DNA of 64,000 nt from Calothrix sp. PCC 7103 (GCF_000331305.1 NZ_KB217478.1:8683433-8747432); one strand, 5' to 3'. Shown: positions 28,785 through 38,087, numbered from the stretch's first letter. Made by a program: numbers and translations. Notes: generated from the sequence alone by a model not told the origin.

Positions 28785-29687
28785 ATGCTAATTAAACACA
28801 ACGTATTTCAGAATCCCAACTTTAACCAACTTTCTCACCAACAAGCACAAGCTTTAACAATGGCTTTTTTAGGAAAAGAATCTATTAGAAGCAAGGATAA
28901 AGCCAAACAGCAGAGATTAAAATTATTATTACTACGTGCCTACGTTATCTACAAGCGGCGCCATCAACTTGAGCCAGAAAAGTTATATAATTATAAATGC
29001 AATTTTAAATTTAGACTTAAAGAATATTTACAATTAGTAAATTATAATTATAAATTACTTCCTAACTATTTATTTATATTTTTAAAAGAGCTTTACTACA
29101 CAGATATAGATGTTGCTAGTTTGAATAATATATATTATCAAAATAATACACAGGTAGTTATAAAAACAGAAATATTAGAGGCGCCGATTCAAGTTAATAC
29201 TCGCAAAGTACCATTTAACTATCATTTAACTTGGGCAAAATTATGCTTGGCTGTATGCACTAATCATCCCTTAGTAGTTAATCTTAAAAAAAGATTTGGC
29301 TGTATAAGTCTTATTCCTATTAAAATTCAAAACGAACATATTAGAATCCGGAACGTTTGTATTCATTATCACGATTTATGCCATCTCGAAGTAGCGCAGC
29401 TAAAACGTATTCAAATGGGTAGGTACATGGTGAGCGGTATCCACGGACTTAATACAAAAGTTTTTCATGATATGCAAAATAATCAAGAATATGACGGGTT
29501 TTTAGATGAAGCTCGCATTGCAATTCATGAGTGGTTAACTCGAACAACTATTTTCAGCAGCATTAAGTTAATTTGTTGGATGATATTACTGATTTTATAT
29601 GGTATTAATCCGATTGCGGTTATAATTCGACATATTGAAAGTATAAAAGATAAACAACACGAGTTATCTATTTTTTTACTTGTTTAA
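28785..29687 (+). CDS. Hypothetical protein, 300 aa, with one C-terminal membrane segment
   Basis: I do not recognise this protein. The N-terminal third is basic and Leu/Tyr/Lys-rich (RLKLLLLRAYVIYKRRHQ, FRLKEYLQLVNYNYKL). The middle has a His/Cys cluster (VCIHYHDLCHLEVAQL) that could bind a metal. Near the end is a hydrophobic helix (LICWMILLILYGINPIAVII), so it may be a tail-anchored membrane protein. Codon use is very AT-rich (many AAT, TTA, TAT), but two GGCGCC sites are present, so it is not a recent arrival by that measure. An open frame of this length with a clean ATG and a free upstream region suggests a real gene. Confidence 0.6.
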   Translation: MLIKHNVFQNPNFNQLSHQQAQALTMAFLGKESIRSKDKAKQQRLKLLLLRAYVIYKRRHQLEPEKLYNYKCNFKFRLKEYLQLVNYNYKLLPNYLFIFLKELYYTDIDVASLNNIYYQNNTQVVIKTEILEAPIQVNTRKVPFNYHLTWAKLCLAVCTNHPLVVNLKKRFGCISLIPIKIQNEHIRIRNVCIHYHDLCHLEVAQLKRIQMGRYMVSGIHGLNTKVFHDMQNNQEYDGFLDEARIAIHEWLTRTTIFSSIKLICWMILLILYGINPIAVIIRHIESIKDKQHELSIFLLV

Positions 29688-29783
29688 ACCGCTTCTTTTG
29701 CTACTACAATCAGGGTAAATCAAGCACATCAGAGATTCTTCGCTTTGCTCAGAATGACAGTTTTATTTTTTACATAAATGGTA

Positions 29784-31340
29784 TTAAGTATTTAAAACAT
29801 GTTTAGTGCTTATTACGAACGGTAGATACTGGGTGAGGGTGTGTGCGTCTACTCCTAGTTCAGTACGTTCTCTGGCGCCTATTATTCCTGCTTGAGCGTG
29901 CCACCATGCTGCTGTGGCTACTGTTTGCTCAATAGGTGTTGATTTATTTATTCCTTGTGCTAGTAAACCAGCTAGTAGTCCTGTTAATACGTCACCGCTA
30001 CCACCACGTGCTAGTGCTGGCGTACTGTCGGGGTTTATCCAGATGTTGCCTTGTGGGTTGGCGATGGCTGTACGGGCGCCTTTTAATAAGATGATGGCAC
30101 CACTTTGTTTTGCGGCTGTTTGGACGGCTTGTATTCTATTTTTTTGTGCGTCAGGTATATCGGGGAATAAGCGTTTGAATTCTCCGGTGTGGGGTGTTAG
30201 TACTGTAGGCGCCTTTCTTTTTTGTAGTGTTTTTACTGCTCCCATTGTTGCTAATATGTTTAAACCGTCGGCATCTATTACTAATGGGTCAGTACTTTTT
30301 AAGACCTGCTCGACTATTGGCACTGCTTCGGTTGTAATACCAGGGCCTATGGCGATGGTGCTAAATGAGTCTAAGCGTGTGTTGGCTGGTAGTTTTAATT
30401 GAGCTATGGTGCCTGTTTCTGTTTCTGGACACCCAATAATTAATGCTTCGGGTAGTTGGGCTACTAGTAAGGGTTTTAAGTATTCCGGCACTGCTATTGA
30501 TAACATTCCTACACCACTGGCACGGGCGCCTAACCCTGTTAATATTGCTCCCCCTGCGTACCTTTGTGAGCCACATATTAGTAGTAAATGTCCTTCTTTA
30601 TACTTGTGTGTGACGGCGGGACGTGGTAAAGGTATTGCGGAAAAGGCTGTATGTTTAGTTATGCGATGAATTTTAGTATTAGATAGTACGGCTTCTATGT
30701 CAGCGCGCGGGATGTCGAAGTCTATTAGTTCGGAAGTTCCTATATATTCTAATGCTCGGTCTTGTAATAATCCTAGTTTCCATAGTCCTAGACATAATGT
30801 ATGTGTGGCGCGTATTGCTGTTCCTAATACTTCTCCGGTGTCTGTATGTAGTCCAGATGGAATGTCTATACTAATGGTTGGTTTTGACCATTCGTTTATG
30901 GTGTTGATGGCTGATGCGATGGGTTCTGTTAGGTTACGCTCTAAGCCAAAACCAAATAGACCATCTATTAAGTAATCAGAGTTTTGTAAGGCACCGATGG
31001 AGTTATATATATTTATTCCTAAGCTTTGGACGTATTGTAGGTGCTGTGAGGTTAGCTCTTTGAGCTTTTCAAAGGGGCTGTATATGTTTATTTTATGACC
31101 TTGTAGGAATAGTTCGCGCGCTACTACGAGGGCGTCTCCTCCGTTGTGGCCGGGGCCTACTAAGATGCCTATTTGATTATGTTTGTTTTTTATGATTTGG
31201 TTAATTTTATGGGTGATGAGTCCTGCGACTTTTTCCATTAATGCTGCTACTGGCATTCCTGCTGCGAATATGCGCGCTTCGATTTCACGCATTTGTGCTG
31301 CTGTTACGATTGTTTGGGATATGTATTGTTGTCTTTGCAT
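29784..31340 (-). CDS. nnr: Bifunctional NAD(P)H-hydrate epimerase/dehydratase (Nnr, YjeF-type)
   Basis: The enzyme repairs hydrated NADH/NADPH. The N-terminal epimerase (GPGHNGGDALVVARELFLQG) interconverts R and S hydrates. The C-terminal ADP-dependent dehydratase (VLTPHTGEFKRLFP; ARGGSGDVLTGLLAGLLAQG) restores NAD(P)H. Length of 518 residues is normal for the fused form. I chose the ATG at 31340 (MQRQQYISQTIVTAAQMREI); the frame stays open up to 31472, but that extension overlaps the next gene's coding end and looks like non-conserved basic sequence. It lies 71 bases after the SPOR-like gene on the same strand. Confidence 0.93.
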   Translation of the reverse strand: MQRQQYISQTIVTAAQMREIEARIFAAGMPVAALMEKVAGLITHKINQIIKNKHNQIGILVGPGHNGGDALVVARELFLQGHKINIYSPFEKLKELTSQHLQYVQSLGINIYNSIGALQNSDYLIDGLFGFGLERNLTEPIASAINTINEWSKPTISIDIPSGLHTDTGEVLGTAIRATHTLCLGLWKLGLLQDRALEYIGTSELIDFDIPRADIEAVLSNTKIHRITKHTAFSAIPLPRPAVTHKYKEGHLLLICGSQRYAGGAILTGLGARASGVGMLSIAVPEYLKPLLVAQLPEALIIGCPETETGTIAQLKLPANTRLDSFSTIAIGPGITTEAVPIVEQVLKSTDPLVIDADGLNILATMGAVKTLQKRKAPTVLTPHTGEFKRLFPDIPDAQKNRIQAVQTAAKQSGAIILLKGARTAIANPQGNIWINPDSTPALARGGSGDVLTGLLAGLLAQGINKSTPIEQTVATAAWWHAQAGIIGARERTELGVDAHTLTQYLPFVISTKHVLNT

Positions 31341-31411
31341 GGGAAAGGGGGCGGGTTTAGGAGATGGTAATATTAGTTTTAGGTTATGGGTTAACCTGCC
31401 CCTACGGTAAT

Positions 31412-32239
31412 CTATCTGCCGTAATAAACTCTTGCGTTTCCTAACCCGGCATTTTTTAATACTGCGTTCCATTGTTCTGCCTGACCACGTTGGGTAAAGG
31501 GCCCTACTGCTATATGGGCGCCACGCGGTTGGTTACGACGCTGAACTCCAATATTATTTGCATATTGTCCTAAGCTGCGCCACACTGTTTGTTCGATTTG
31601 AGAAAAGTCTTCGGGACGGGTTGGAATAGCGACATAATAGTAGCTGGAGTTATTTGGGTTAATATCTCCTGGATTGTTGCCTATACCTCCACCAATACCA
31701 CCTCCATCGGGTGTAATTGCTATTTCTTGCCCATTTGTTGCGTTGAATAATCTAACATTATAAAAGTTTATGCCATTGGCTACTAACTGTTGTATTCTTA
31801 GCACTGCGTTTTGCTGTCGGGTAAAAACTCCTGCTTGTATTACTGAACGTCCGTTAATATTACGGATGTAAGCTGATGGTTCTACTTGTTTTACTTGTTG
31901 TAACAATTGTCCACTATAGCCATTTGTGTCAACTACAACCGAATAGCGCTCGTATGCTTGATTGTATTGCGGCATGGGCGCCTGTTGGTACTGGGGATTT
32001 TGCGGTGGAGCTTGAAATTCAAAAACTTGCCCAGTTCCGTTGTTAATAGGAGGTACAGTATAAGGGTCTTGGTTAATTGGCAGTGGTGGCAACGGCTCCG
32101 AAAGAGGCATTGGTAACTGTGCTAATAATAAGTTACTTGGATGTTCTGCTTTGACTGGTATGGATAACAGCAGCCCAGACAACACCACTAGTTGTAAACT
32201 CAATGCTGGCTGAAATTGACGTAGCAATGCACTTAACAT
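31412..32239 (-). CDS. Exported protein with SPOR-like repeats
   Basis: The 275-residue product has a signal peptide (LSLQLVVLSGLLLSIPVKAE), a Pro/Gln-rich spacer (about 50-95), and two SPOR-like units: YSVVVDTNGYSGQLLQQVK through SVIQAGVFTRQQNAVLRIQQ, and YYYVAIPTRPEDFSQIEQ through HIAVGPFTQRGQAEQW with RVYYGR at the end. SPOR domains bind denuded peptidoglycan, so a cell-wall or septum role is likely but not shown. I use the ATG at 32239; an in-frame TTG at 32275 would add 12 residues before the same signal. Confidence 0.75.
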   Translation of the reverse strand: MLSALLRQFQPALSLQLVVLSGLLLSIPVKAEHPSNLLLAQLPMPLSEPLPPLPINQDPYTVPPINNGTGQVFEFQAPPQNPQYQQAPMPQYNQAYERYSVVVDTNGYSGQLLQQVKQVEPSAYIRNINGRSVIQAGVFTRQQNAVLRIQQLVANGINFYNVRLFNATNGQEIAITPDGGGIGGGIGNNPGDINPNNSSYYYVAIPTRPEDFSQIEQTVWRSLGQYANNIGVQRRNQPRGAHIAVGPFTQRGQAEQWNAVLKNAGLGNARVYYGR

Positions 32240-32337
32240 AAGCTTTTGATTGTTGGTTGGTATCTGTTGTAGCAAATATATTTTTGATTGGCTTAGAAAG
32301 TACAGATTAGAAAAAGAGATTGTGTTATAAAATTTAC

Positions 32338-32363
32338 CACAGAGTCACAGAGAACACAGAGTT
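32338..32363. repeat. Dispersed repeat, CCACAGAGTCACAGAGAACA element
   Basis: This is the inverted form of the CTCTGTGTTCTCT element at 4251. It lies about 70 bases upstream of mnmA. A weaker partial copy (accatagagacacag) occurs near 35080. Confidence 0.55.
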
Positions 32364-32427
32364 AGGAGGAAACGAAGAGTGATGAAAAGTTTTCTCCTTT
32401 GCCTAACTATTTAGTGTTAATTTAGAG

Positions 32428-33513
32428 ATGGTAGCCATAGCTAATTTACGGAAAATGAAAAAAGTCGTCGTTGGTCTTTCTGGCGGCGTTGACAGTTCGA
32501 CTGCCGCCGCACTTTTACACAATCAGGGCTATGATGTGATTGGTCTTACCCTTTGGCTGATGAAGGGGAAAGGTCAATGTTGCTCTGAGGGAATGCTTGA
32601 CGCGGCAAAAATATGTGAACAGCTAGGGGTTCCCCATCACGTTGTGGATATTCGTGATGCTTTTCAAACGTATATTGTTGATTACTTGGTGACTGGTTAC
32701 AGTGCGGGTATTACTCCGTTACCTTGTTCGCAGTGCAACAAAAGTGTGAAGTTTGGCCCGATGCTTCATTATGCAAAAGAAAATTTAGACTGCGATAAAA
32801 TATCTACTGGGCATTACGCGCGTATCAATTTTAACCCAGATACCGGGCGCCATGAGCTTCTACGTGCATTAGATAAGAACAAAGACCAAACATATTTTCT
32901 CTATGACCTAGAGCAAGATATTCTCGCATCGGTTATTTTCCCATTAGGAGAATTACAAAAAACCGATACTCGTCGTATTGCCGCAGAACACGAACTTGAA
33001 ACTGCTGACAAACCCGAAAGTCAAGATTTATGCTTAGTCGAAAGCAACGGTTCAATGCGTGCTTTCTTAGATAAATATCTGGCGCCAAAAGAAGGAGATA
33101 TAGTAGATATCGACGGTAAAGTACTTGGCAAACACGATGGTACACACCACTACACCATTGGACAACGTAAAGGTTTAGGTATTGCAGCTGCCGAACCATT
33201 GTATGTTATTTCTATAGACGCAATTAATAACCGCGTAGTAGTTGGTGATAGAACCAAAGCCACAAAACCCGAATGTACAATACATCGAGTCAACTGGGTA
33301 TCAATAGCAGAACCATCGAGTCCCATCCGTGCTGAAGTACAAGTAAGATATCGTTCGGCGCCTGTACCTGTTACAGTAATACCACTATCCGGAGCGCGCG
33401 CAAAAATCGTCTTCGACGAACCTCAATTTAGTATTACACCAGGACAAGCGGCAGTTTGGTACAACGGTGAAAAAGTTCTAGGTGGTGGAATAATTGAACA
33501 ATTCCCATCCTAA
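32428..33513 (+). CDS. mnmA: tRNA-specific 2-thiouridylase MnmA
   Basis: MnmA activates U34 of Lys, Glu and Gln tRNAs with ATP and inserts sulfur to make s2U. The 361-residue sequence shows the PP-loop [24 protein letters not shown], the first catalytic Cys in [19 protein letters not shown], the second Cys in ESQDLCLVE and the C-terminal barrel with [12 protein letters not shown]. The ATG at 32428 gives 9 extra residues before [11 protein letters not shown]; the ATG at 32455 is the other candidate and fits family length as well. Single gene, full length. Confidence 0.96.
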   Translation: MVAIANLRKMKKVVVGLSGGVDSSTAAALLHNQGYDVIGLTLWLMKGKGQCCSEGMLDAAKICEQLGVPHHVVDIRDAFQTYIVDYLVTGYSAGITPLPCSQCNKSVKFGPMLHYAKENLDCDKISTGHYARINFNPDTGRHELLRALDKNKDQTYFLYDLEQDILASVIFPLGELQKTDTRRIAAEHELETADKPESQDLCLVESNGSMRAFLDKYLAPKEGDIVDIDGKVLGKHDGTHHYTIGQRKGLGIAAAEPLYVISIDAINNRVVVGDRTKATKPECTIHRVNWVSIAEPSSPIRAEVQVRYRSAPVPVTVIPLSGARAKIVFDEPQFSITPGQAAVWYNGEKVLGGGIIEQFPS

Positions 33514-33615
33514 ATTAAAAATTTGATCAAATGCGCCGTCATCAACAGCAATTGTTTGAGCAGGAATATTTACAATAACTTATAGGCGCCTTTCTAGACT
33601 TTCCATTTAAGCTAC

Positions 33616-33832
33616 TTAAGCTACTTCTAATGGTTTCTTAGATAAAGGGATTGGTTCAGGAAGTCCTTTTCCTTGCTCTTGGTACCACTCAATTAGCGAC
33701 TCGATTACTTCTTGCCCATGTTTCGCTGTTTCTTCATATGTTTCACCATGCGTGTGATATTGCTGCCAAGGAAATTCTGGCAAATGTACCAGATAGCAGC
33801 TATTTGTTTTTCTAGGTATTTTTTTTTTGCAT
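33616..33832 (-). pseudogene. HicB-like antitoxin gene with a frameshift in an A10 tract
   Basis: In one frame the minus strand reads IPRKTNSCYLVHLPEFPWQQ, then HTHGETYEETAKHGQEVIES and a tail to KKPLEVA. This is a HicB-family partial RNase-H-like antitoxin (YxVxxPEFP...HGETYEEA). An ATG at 33830-33832 is followed by CAA and ten A bases, which put the start one base out of frame. With nine A bases it would read MQKKIPRKTN and run 72 codons to the stop. The gene span is 217 bases, i.e. 72 codons plus one base. No HicA partner is recognisable beside it. It is either a decayed gene or one that uses slippage. The rest of the 33514-33976 gap shows nothing I can name. Confidence 0.65.
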
Positions 33833-33976
33833 CGTCCCCATCTTTCCTATGATGGCGCCAATGTAACACAACTTGAAATCAAAAATAATGGCAGATACCC
33901 TTTCATAACACCCGTGACACTCGAACTAATTCATTTCCAGCTTTATTTTTCCCAAAATTAATTAATTTATAACGTT

Positions 33977-34966
33977 ATGACTAAAAAAGGAAAATCACTA
34001 CCTTCTAGGTTTATTATTCGCTTTGGTAAATTTGTTTGGTCAACAATGTGGCATATAATGATGTCACAGCTGGCGCCACGTAGTAAATCTGGTGCATATG
34101 TTCGACCAGAAAGTCAGTTTCGAGATACGGTAAGTAATGACGGCAAGTATAAACCCGAAGCAGGGCGATATAAATTATACGTTGGTTTAGGATGTCCTTG
34201 GGCACATCGCACAATAGTTACACGCGCAATTAAAGGATTAGAGTCAGCAATACAAGTATCAATTGTTTCACCTAATGGGGATACAGGAGCTTGGGTTTTT
34301 AAAGAAGAAGAAGAAGGTTGTCAAACTGTACCAGAGTTATATAACTTAGCACAACCTGGCTACAAAGGACGCAGTACTGTGCCAATTTTATGGGATACGC
34401 ACACGAAAACAATAGTTAATAACGAGAGTGCAGAAATTATCGTGATATTAAACTCGCAGTTTAACGAGTTTGCCGTAAATTCAGAGCTTGATTTATATCC
34501 TGCTGAACTGCGCGCTCTGATAGACGCTTGGAATGATAAAATTTATCATGCTGTAAATAACGGTGTGTATCGTTGTGGGTTTGCTCAGACACAAGAAGCA
34601 TACGAGCAAGCTTGTAACGAATTATTTACAACTCTAGATGAAATTGATGTAGCTTTAGAAATAACTCGTTATCTGTGTGGAGATACTGTAACGCTTGCTG
34701 ATATCCGCTTATTTACAACCTTATTTAGATTTGATTCAGTTTACTACGGTTTATTCAAGTGTAATCGGCGCCGCATTCAAGATTATCAGAATTTAGGCGT
34801 CTATTTACGCGACTTGTATCAAATTCCTGGAGTTTCTGAGACTTGCGACGTAGAAAGTGTTAAGCGTGATTATTATGGTAACTTGTTTCCACTTAACCCA
34901 GGTGGAATAATTCCCTCTGGGCCAGATATTACAAATTTATTGGAACCACATAACCGCCAAAAATAA
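33977..34966 (+). CDS. Glutathionyl-hydroquinone reductase (xi-class GST, YqjG/PcpF-like)
   Basis: The 329-residue protein has the xi-class GST pattern: a long N-terminal lead, the thioredoxin-like active site GCPWAHR with catalytic Cys, TVPILWDTHTKTIVNNESAE for glutathione contacts, and an all-helical C-terminal domain with GDTVTLADIRLF. Such enzymes remove glutathione from glutathionyl-hydroquinones and keep quinones reduced, a likely protective task in a photosynthetic cell. The N-terminus (FIIRFGKFVWSTMWHIM) is unusually hydrophobic and could be a membrane-associated helix. The ATG at 33977 is the first in frame. Confidence 0.92.
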   Translation: MTKKGKSLPSRFIIRFGKFVWSTMWHIMMSQLAPRSKSGAYVRPESQFRDTVSNDGKYKPEAGRYKLYVGLGCPWAHRTIVTRAIKGLESAIQVSIVSPNGDTGAWVFKEEEEGCQTVPELYNLAQPGYKGRSTVPILWDTHTKTIVNNESAEIIVILNSQFNEFAVNSELDLYPAELRALIDAWNDKIYHAVNNGVYRCGFAQTQEAYEQACNELFTTLDEIDVALEITRYLCGDTVTLADIRLFTTLFRFDSVYYGLFKCNRRRIQDYQNLGVYLRDLYQIPGVSETCDVESVKRDYYGNLFPLNPGGIIPSGPDITNLLEPHNRQK

Positions 34967-35010
34967 CGTAGCATAAGCCAAAGCGCTTGTGCATTGGATG
35001 ATCAAAACTA

Positions 35011-35036
35011 AAAATGTGAACCACGGTTCACATTTT
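35011..35036. terminator. Perfect 12-bp inverted repeat after the GST gene
   Basis: AAAATGTGAACC (35011-35022), a 2-base spacer, then GGTTCACATTTT (35025-35036). It lies 45 bases after the GST stop. As RNA it would form a stable hairpin with U-rich 3' side, so a terminator is the simplest reading; an operator for a dimeric regulator is the alternative. The following 35040-35251 stretch holds only short 'cctgaattt' repeats before the lipoprotein gene. Confidence 0.5.
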
Positions 35037-35251
35037 GATTGGTGTTTGATGTAATGAATTTTGGTAGTATTTCTTTTTACCATAGAGACACAGACGACTA
35101 CCTGAATTTGCCTGAATTTAACTTAATCGCATTAGAGCTTGTAATTTTAAAAACCTGAAAATACACCTGAATTTAACTCAACAATTTAAGTTAATCCTCA
35201 ACGAAAATATCAGAATACAGAATTTTATGTACAAAAACAAGTAAATTAATT

Positions 35252-36280
35252 ATGGGTAAGCACTACATCATTATAGTTAGCTTATTAACTTTGACTCTAG
35301 GCGCCTGTAACCTAGACAAAGTAAAAGATTCTCAAGTTCAACGTTTAGCTGCCGATAAAAATGTGCAAGGGCTGATTGAGAATTATATCAAAAAGCCTGC
35401 AACGTTTGGCACAGACCAAGCAGCCGAGGCATTAGGAAATTTAGGAGATAAGCAAGCTGTTGAACCTTTAATTACTCTGTTAAATACTCCTATTAACTCT
35501 TCTGCATCTTCTGCTGACATTAAAACTCATGCTGCGGCAGCGCTTGCACTGGGAAAGTTAAAAGATACTCGTGCAGTTAAAGCTTTAGTGGCTAATGTTA
35601 AACACCCAAATCGTACAATTGCAACTGCTGCAAAAACAGGGTTGAAGGATATTGCTGGCACCAATCCTAAGATTACCAATCAGTTGCTAGTTGACTTTAA
35701 AAAAGATGATGCTAATGCGGTTGCTGCTTTGGGTGCAATTGGGAAGCCAGCGCTAGAATCGATGTTGGCTGCTTTAAAAGAACCAGATGCGAGAATGAGA
35801 ACGAATGCTGCGAGTGTTTTATATGATATTGGAGACCCGAAAGCTATTGAACCATTAACTAAGAATTTAACTGATTTAGCATCTAGTCCAATGGTTGGTT
35901 TAGCTTTAGAAAAACTTAATTGGCAACCAGTATCGGAAGCGGATAAAGTACATTTTTTAATAGCTAAAAGAAAAGGTGATGAGTTACGCAATAATTGGGA
36001 AATGACAAAAAGCGTTTTGCTCAAGGATTTGGCGTCAAATAACCCAAGAACAATTGATTATGCGCTTTATTCTTTTATTGGCATTGGTGGCAAAGATACA
36101 ACACAGACGTTAGTGAATGTACTGAAGGAGCAAGGTAACAAGAATCTTGCTTTAACTTATCTTAATTGTGGGGAACCTACTTTGGAAAAAGCTGCTTATG
36201 ATTGGGCACAAAGCAGAGGATACAAAGTTATTAAGACAGCTAGGAAAGAGCAATCAGCAGTTAAGTGGGGTTCATTTTAG
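35252..36280 (+). CDS. HEAT-repeat lipoprotein
   Basis: The 342-residue protein starts with a lipoprotein signal (IIIVSLLTLTLGAC, lipobox LGAC). HEAT/PBS-lyase-like repeats follow: AAEALGNLGDKQAVEPLITL, AAALALGKLKDTRAVKALV, AVAALGAIGKPALESMLAAL, AASVLYDIGDPKAIEPL. The C-terminal part (TLVNVLKEQGNKNLALTYLN, CGEPTLEKAAYDWAQSRGY) is non-repeat helical. HEAT repeats make binding scaffolds; in cyanobacteria related proteins act on phycobilins, but the lipobox argues for a periplasmic or membrane-anchored role. I give no specific function. The gene is followed at once by a dispersed repeat. Confidence 0.82.
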   Translation: MGKHYIIIVSLLTLTLGACNLDKVKDSQVQRLAADKNVQGLIENYIKKPATFGTDQAAEALGNLGDKQAVEPLITLLNTPINSSASSADIKTHAAAALALGKLKDTRAVKALVANVKHPNRTIATAAKTGLKDIAGTNPKITNQLLVDFKKDDANAVAALGAIGKPALESMLAALKEPDARMRTNAASVLYDIGDPKAIEPLTKNLTDLASSPMVGLALEKLNWQPVSEADKVHFLIAKRKGDELRNNWEMTKSVLLKDLASNNPRTIDYALYSFIGIGGKDTTQTLVNVLKEQGNKNLALTYLNCGEPTLEKAAYDWAQSRGYKVIKTARKEQSAVKWGSF

Positions 36281-36310
36281 GAACGGGCAAGGATGCCCAT
36301 TCCACAAGAG
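36281..36310. repeat. Dispersed repeat, ACGGGCAAGGATGCCCATT family
   Basis: Starts one base after the lipoprotein stop and matches the inverted copy at 20669-20710. The core GGGCAAGGATGCCC can form a small hairpin between the convergent lipoprotein and ABC-ATPase genes. Confidence 0.65.
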
Positions 36311-36319
36311 TATTATATA

Positions 36320-37621
36320 TTATTTTTCAAATGGTAGTATTGGAGATGTTTTGGGGTAGATGGCTATTTCGGTTTCGGGGTCAAAGAAGTGTAATTTTTC
36401 TGGTGTTAATGATAACCAAATTTGTTCACCTATTTTAACCGTGCGGTCGGGTGGTATTCTGACTTGTAATGATGGTTCAGAAAAGGATTGTCGTTGAAAC
36501 CCTGGTATTATTAGTTGGGTTGACAGGTAAGTGTCATTACCTAAGTTTTCAACTAAATCAACTTGTACTGGTAAGTTTCTTGTTGCGGGTACACCTACAA
36601 TTAAATGCTCGGGTCGTATTCCTAATATTACTGTTTTGCCGTCGTACTTTTGTAGTGTGGTGCCCCAAATTTCTGGTAGTGTCATCCGAAAGTCACCGTT
36701 TGTAATGATTTGCGGTGCTTGAAATTTGACGGGAATAAAGTTCATTGGTGGTGAACCAATAAATTCTGCGACGAAACGATTTGCTGGACGGTTGTACAGT
36801 TCTAACGGAGGCGCCACTTGTTGGAGTTGACCTTGGTTTAAAATGGCTATTCTGTCCCCCATTGTCATTGCTTCGGTTTGGTCGTGGGTGACGTAAATTG
36901 TGGTTGTTCCAAGCTGACGCTGTAATTTGACTATTTGTGCGCGCGTTTCTGCACGTAATTTTGCGTCTAAGTTTGATAGAGGTTCGTCCATAAGGAATAC
37001 TTGGGGGTTACGTGCTATTGCTCGTCCTAATGCAACACGCTGTCTTTGTCCCCCTGATAACTGTTTGGGTAATCGTTTTAGTAATGCTTCGATTTGCAGT
37101 AATTGTGCGACGTTTTTTACCTGTTGGTCAATCGATTTTTCTTTCTCAGATAAATACCTCAGTCCTTTGGGTAATTTTCTTGTTAGTGCTACAAGAAAAT
37201 TCTCGATAAAGCTGGAGTTCGTCTCCTCATGACCTAAATTATCTAACGAACGGCGCCGTAATCCAAAGGCGATATTATCGTAAACTGTCATATGGGGGTA
37301 AAGCGCATAGTTTTGAAACACCATCGCAATATCACGCTCTTTGGGGGGGAGGTCGTTGACAAGCTTGTCACCCACCGAAATATTCCCACCCGTCATGGTT
37401 TCCAACCCAGCTATCAACCGTAAAAGCGTACTTTTGCCACAACCCGAAGGCCCCACCAACACCATAAACTCACCGTCTGCTACCGTTAAGTTTATCCGTC
37501 GCAAGACATTTACACCAAGAGAGTGTGCAGCATCATCCTTATTTATATGGTCTTTGGCTGGTGCATCCCCTTTGCGGTGGGGGAAACTTTTGTAAACGTT
37601 TTCTAAAATAACTTGTGCCAC
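36320..37621 (-). CDS. ABC-transporter ATPase, MalK/UgpC family
   Basis: The 433-residue protein has Walker A GPSGCGKST, the Q-loop AMVFQNYALYPHMTV, signature LSGGQRQRVALGRA, Walker B VFLMDEPLSNLDAKLR, the His switch YVTHDQTEAM and C-terminal OB-like regulatory domains (ILGIRPEHLIVG; LSLTPEKLHFFD). It should energise uptake of sugars, glycerol-3-phosphate or similar osmolytes. It is longer than MalK (about 370): one insert follows SFPHRKG (Lys/Asp-rich, about 30-45), and another of about 40 residues lies between the Q-loop and signature (NSSFIENFLVALTRKLPKGL). No permease or binding protein is adjacent, so it may serve several transporters, as MsmK does. Confidence 0.9.
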   Translation of the reverse strand: MAQVILENVYKSFPHRKGDAPAKDHINKDDAAHSLGVNVLRRINLTVADGEFMVLVGPSGCGKSTLLRLIAGLETMTGGNISVGDKLVNDLPPKERDIAMVFQNYALYPHMTVYDNIAFGLRRRSLDNLGHEETNSSFIENFLVALTRKLPKGLRYLSEKEKSIDQQVKNVAQLLQIEALLKRLPKQLSGGQRQRVALGRAIARNPQVFLMDEPLSNLDAKLRAETRAQIVKLQRQLGTTTIYVTHDQTEAMTMGDRIAILNQGQLQQVAPPLELYNRPANRFVAEFIGSPPMNFIPVKFQAPQIITNGDFRMTLPEIWGTTLQKYDGKTVILGIRPEHLIVGVPATRNLPVQVDLVENLGNDTYLSTQLIIPGFQRQSFSEPSLQVRIPPDRTVKIGEQIWLSLTPEKLHFFDPETEIAIYPKTSPILPFEK

Positions 37622-38012
37622 GGCTTATAGTTATGGTTATTGGGCATCGCACATTGGGCATTAAATGCTTCTAATGACCAACGTCAAATCAAAATAATAA
37701 TTCAGCGCTCATCATACACGTAACCCCACTATGAAGAAAAGTTAAAAAATAGCTTTACCAATATTTACCTTTCATCCTAGCTAATTACTTGCTTTTTTTG
37801 GTACAATAATACTAATATGGTGTTAAAGTCAAATTACTCGTAACAGTCAGGCGCCTGAGTCAGGTAAATAACAAATAAACAGATATTTACAACTAATGTT
37901 GCTTAACTTTTATGCTAAAACAATACAATGATACCAAGTATAAGAAATATGGAGTTGATTAAGAATTATTAAGAATAAATTTAACTAAAATACTATGTGG
38001 TGATAAAACTGC
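37622..38012. other. Intergenic region without a recognisable gene
   Basis: AT-rich divergent spacer between the ABC ATPase and ssb. It contains one GGCGCC (near 37851) and no readable gene remnant. Promoters for both neighbours should be here; I cannot place them by eye. Confidence 0.4.
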
Positions 38013-38087
38013 GTAGGTTGGGTGGAGGTTTTGCGGAACCCAACAAATAAGTGCAAATGTTGGGTTCCGTTCCTCCACCCAACCTAC
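38013..38087. repeat. Long double copy of the GTAGGTTGGGTGGAGG repeat forming a hairpin before ssb
   Basis: GTAGGTTGGGTGGAGGTTTT, GCGGAACCCAAC, a loop, then TGTTGGGTTCCGTTCCTCCA and CCCAACCTAC. The two halves are inverted copies, so about 75 bases can fold into one long stem. It ends 14 bases before the ssb ATG, which puts it in the ssb leader if transcription starts upstream. Confidence 0.75.

Noticed and set aside
31341-31472. Upstream extension of the Nnr protein by 44 residues
   Set aside because: It overlaps the end of the neighbouring coding region, is Lys/Arg-rich without conservation signs, and the family starts near MQRQQYISQTIV.
33833-33976. HicA toxin partner upstream of the hicB-like relic
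   Set aside because: The frame next to it contains several stops and no HicA motif; I cannot support it.
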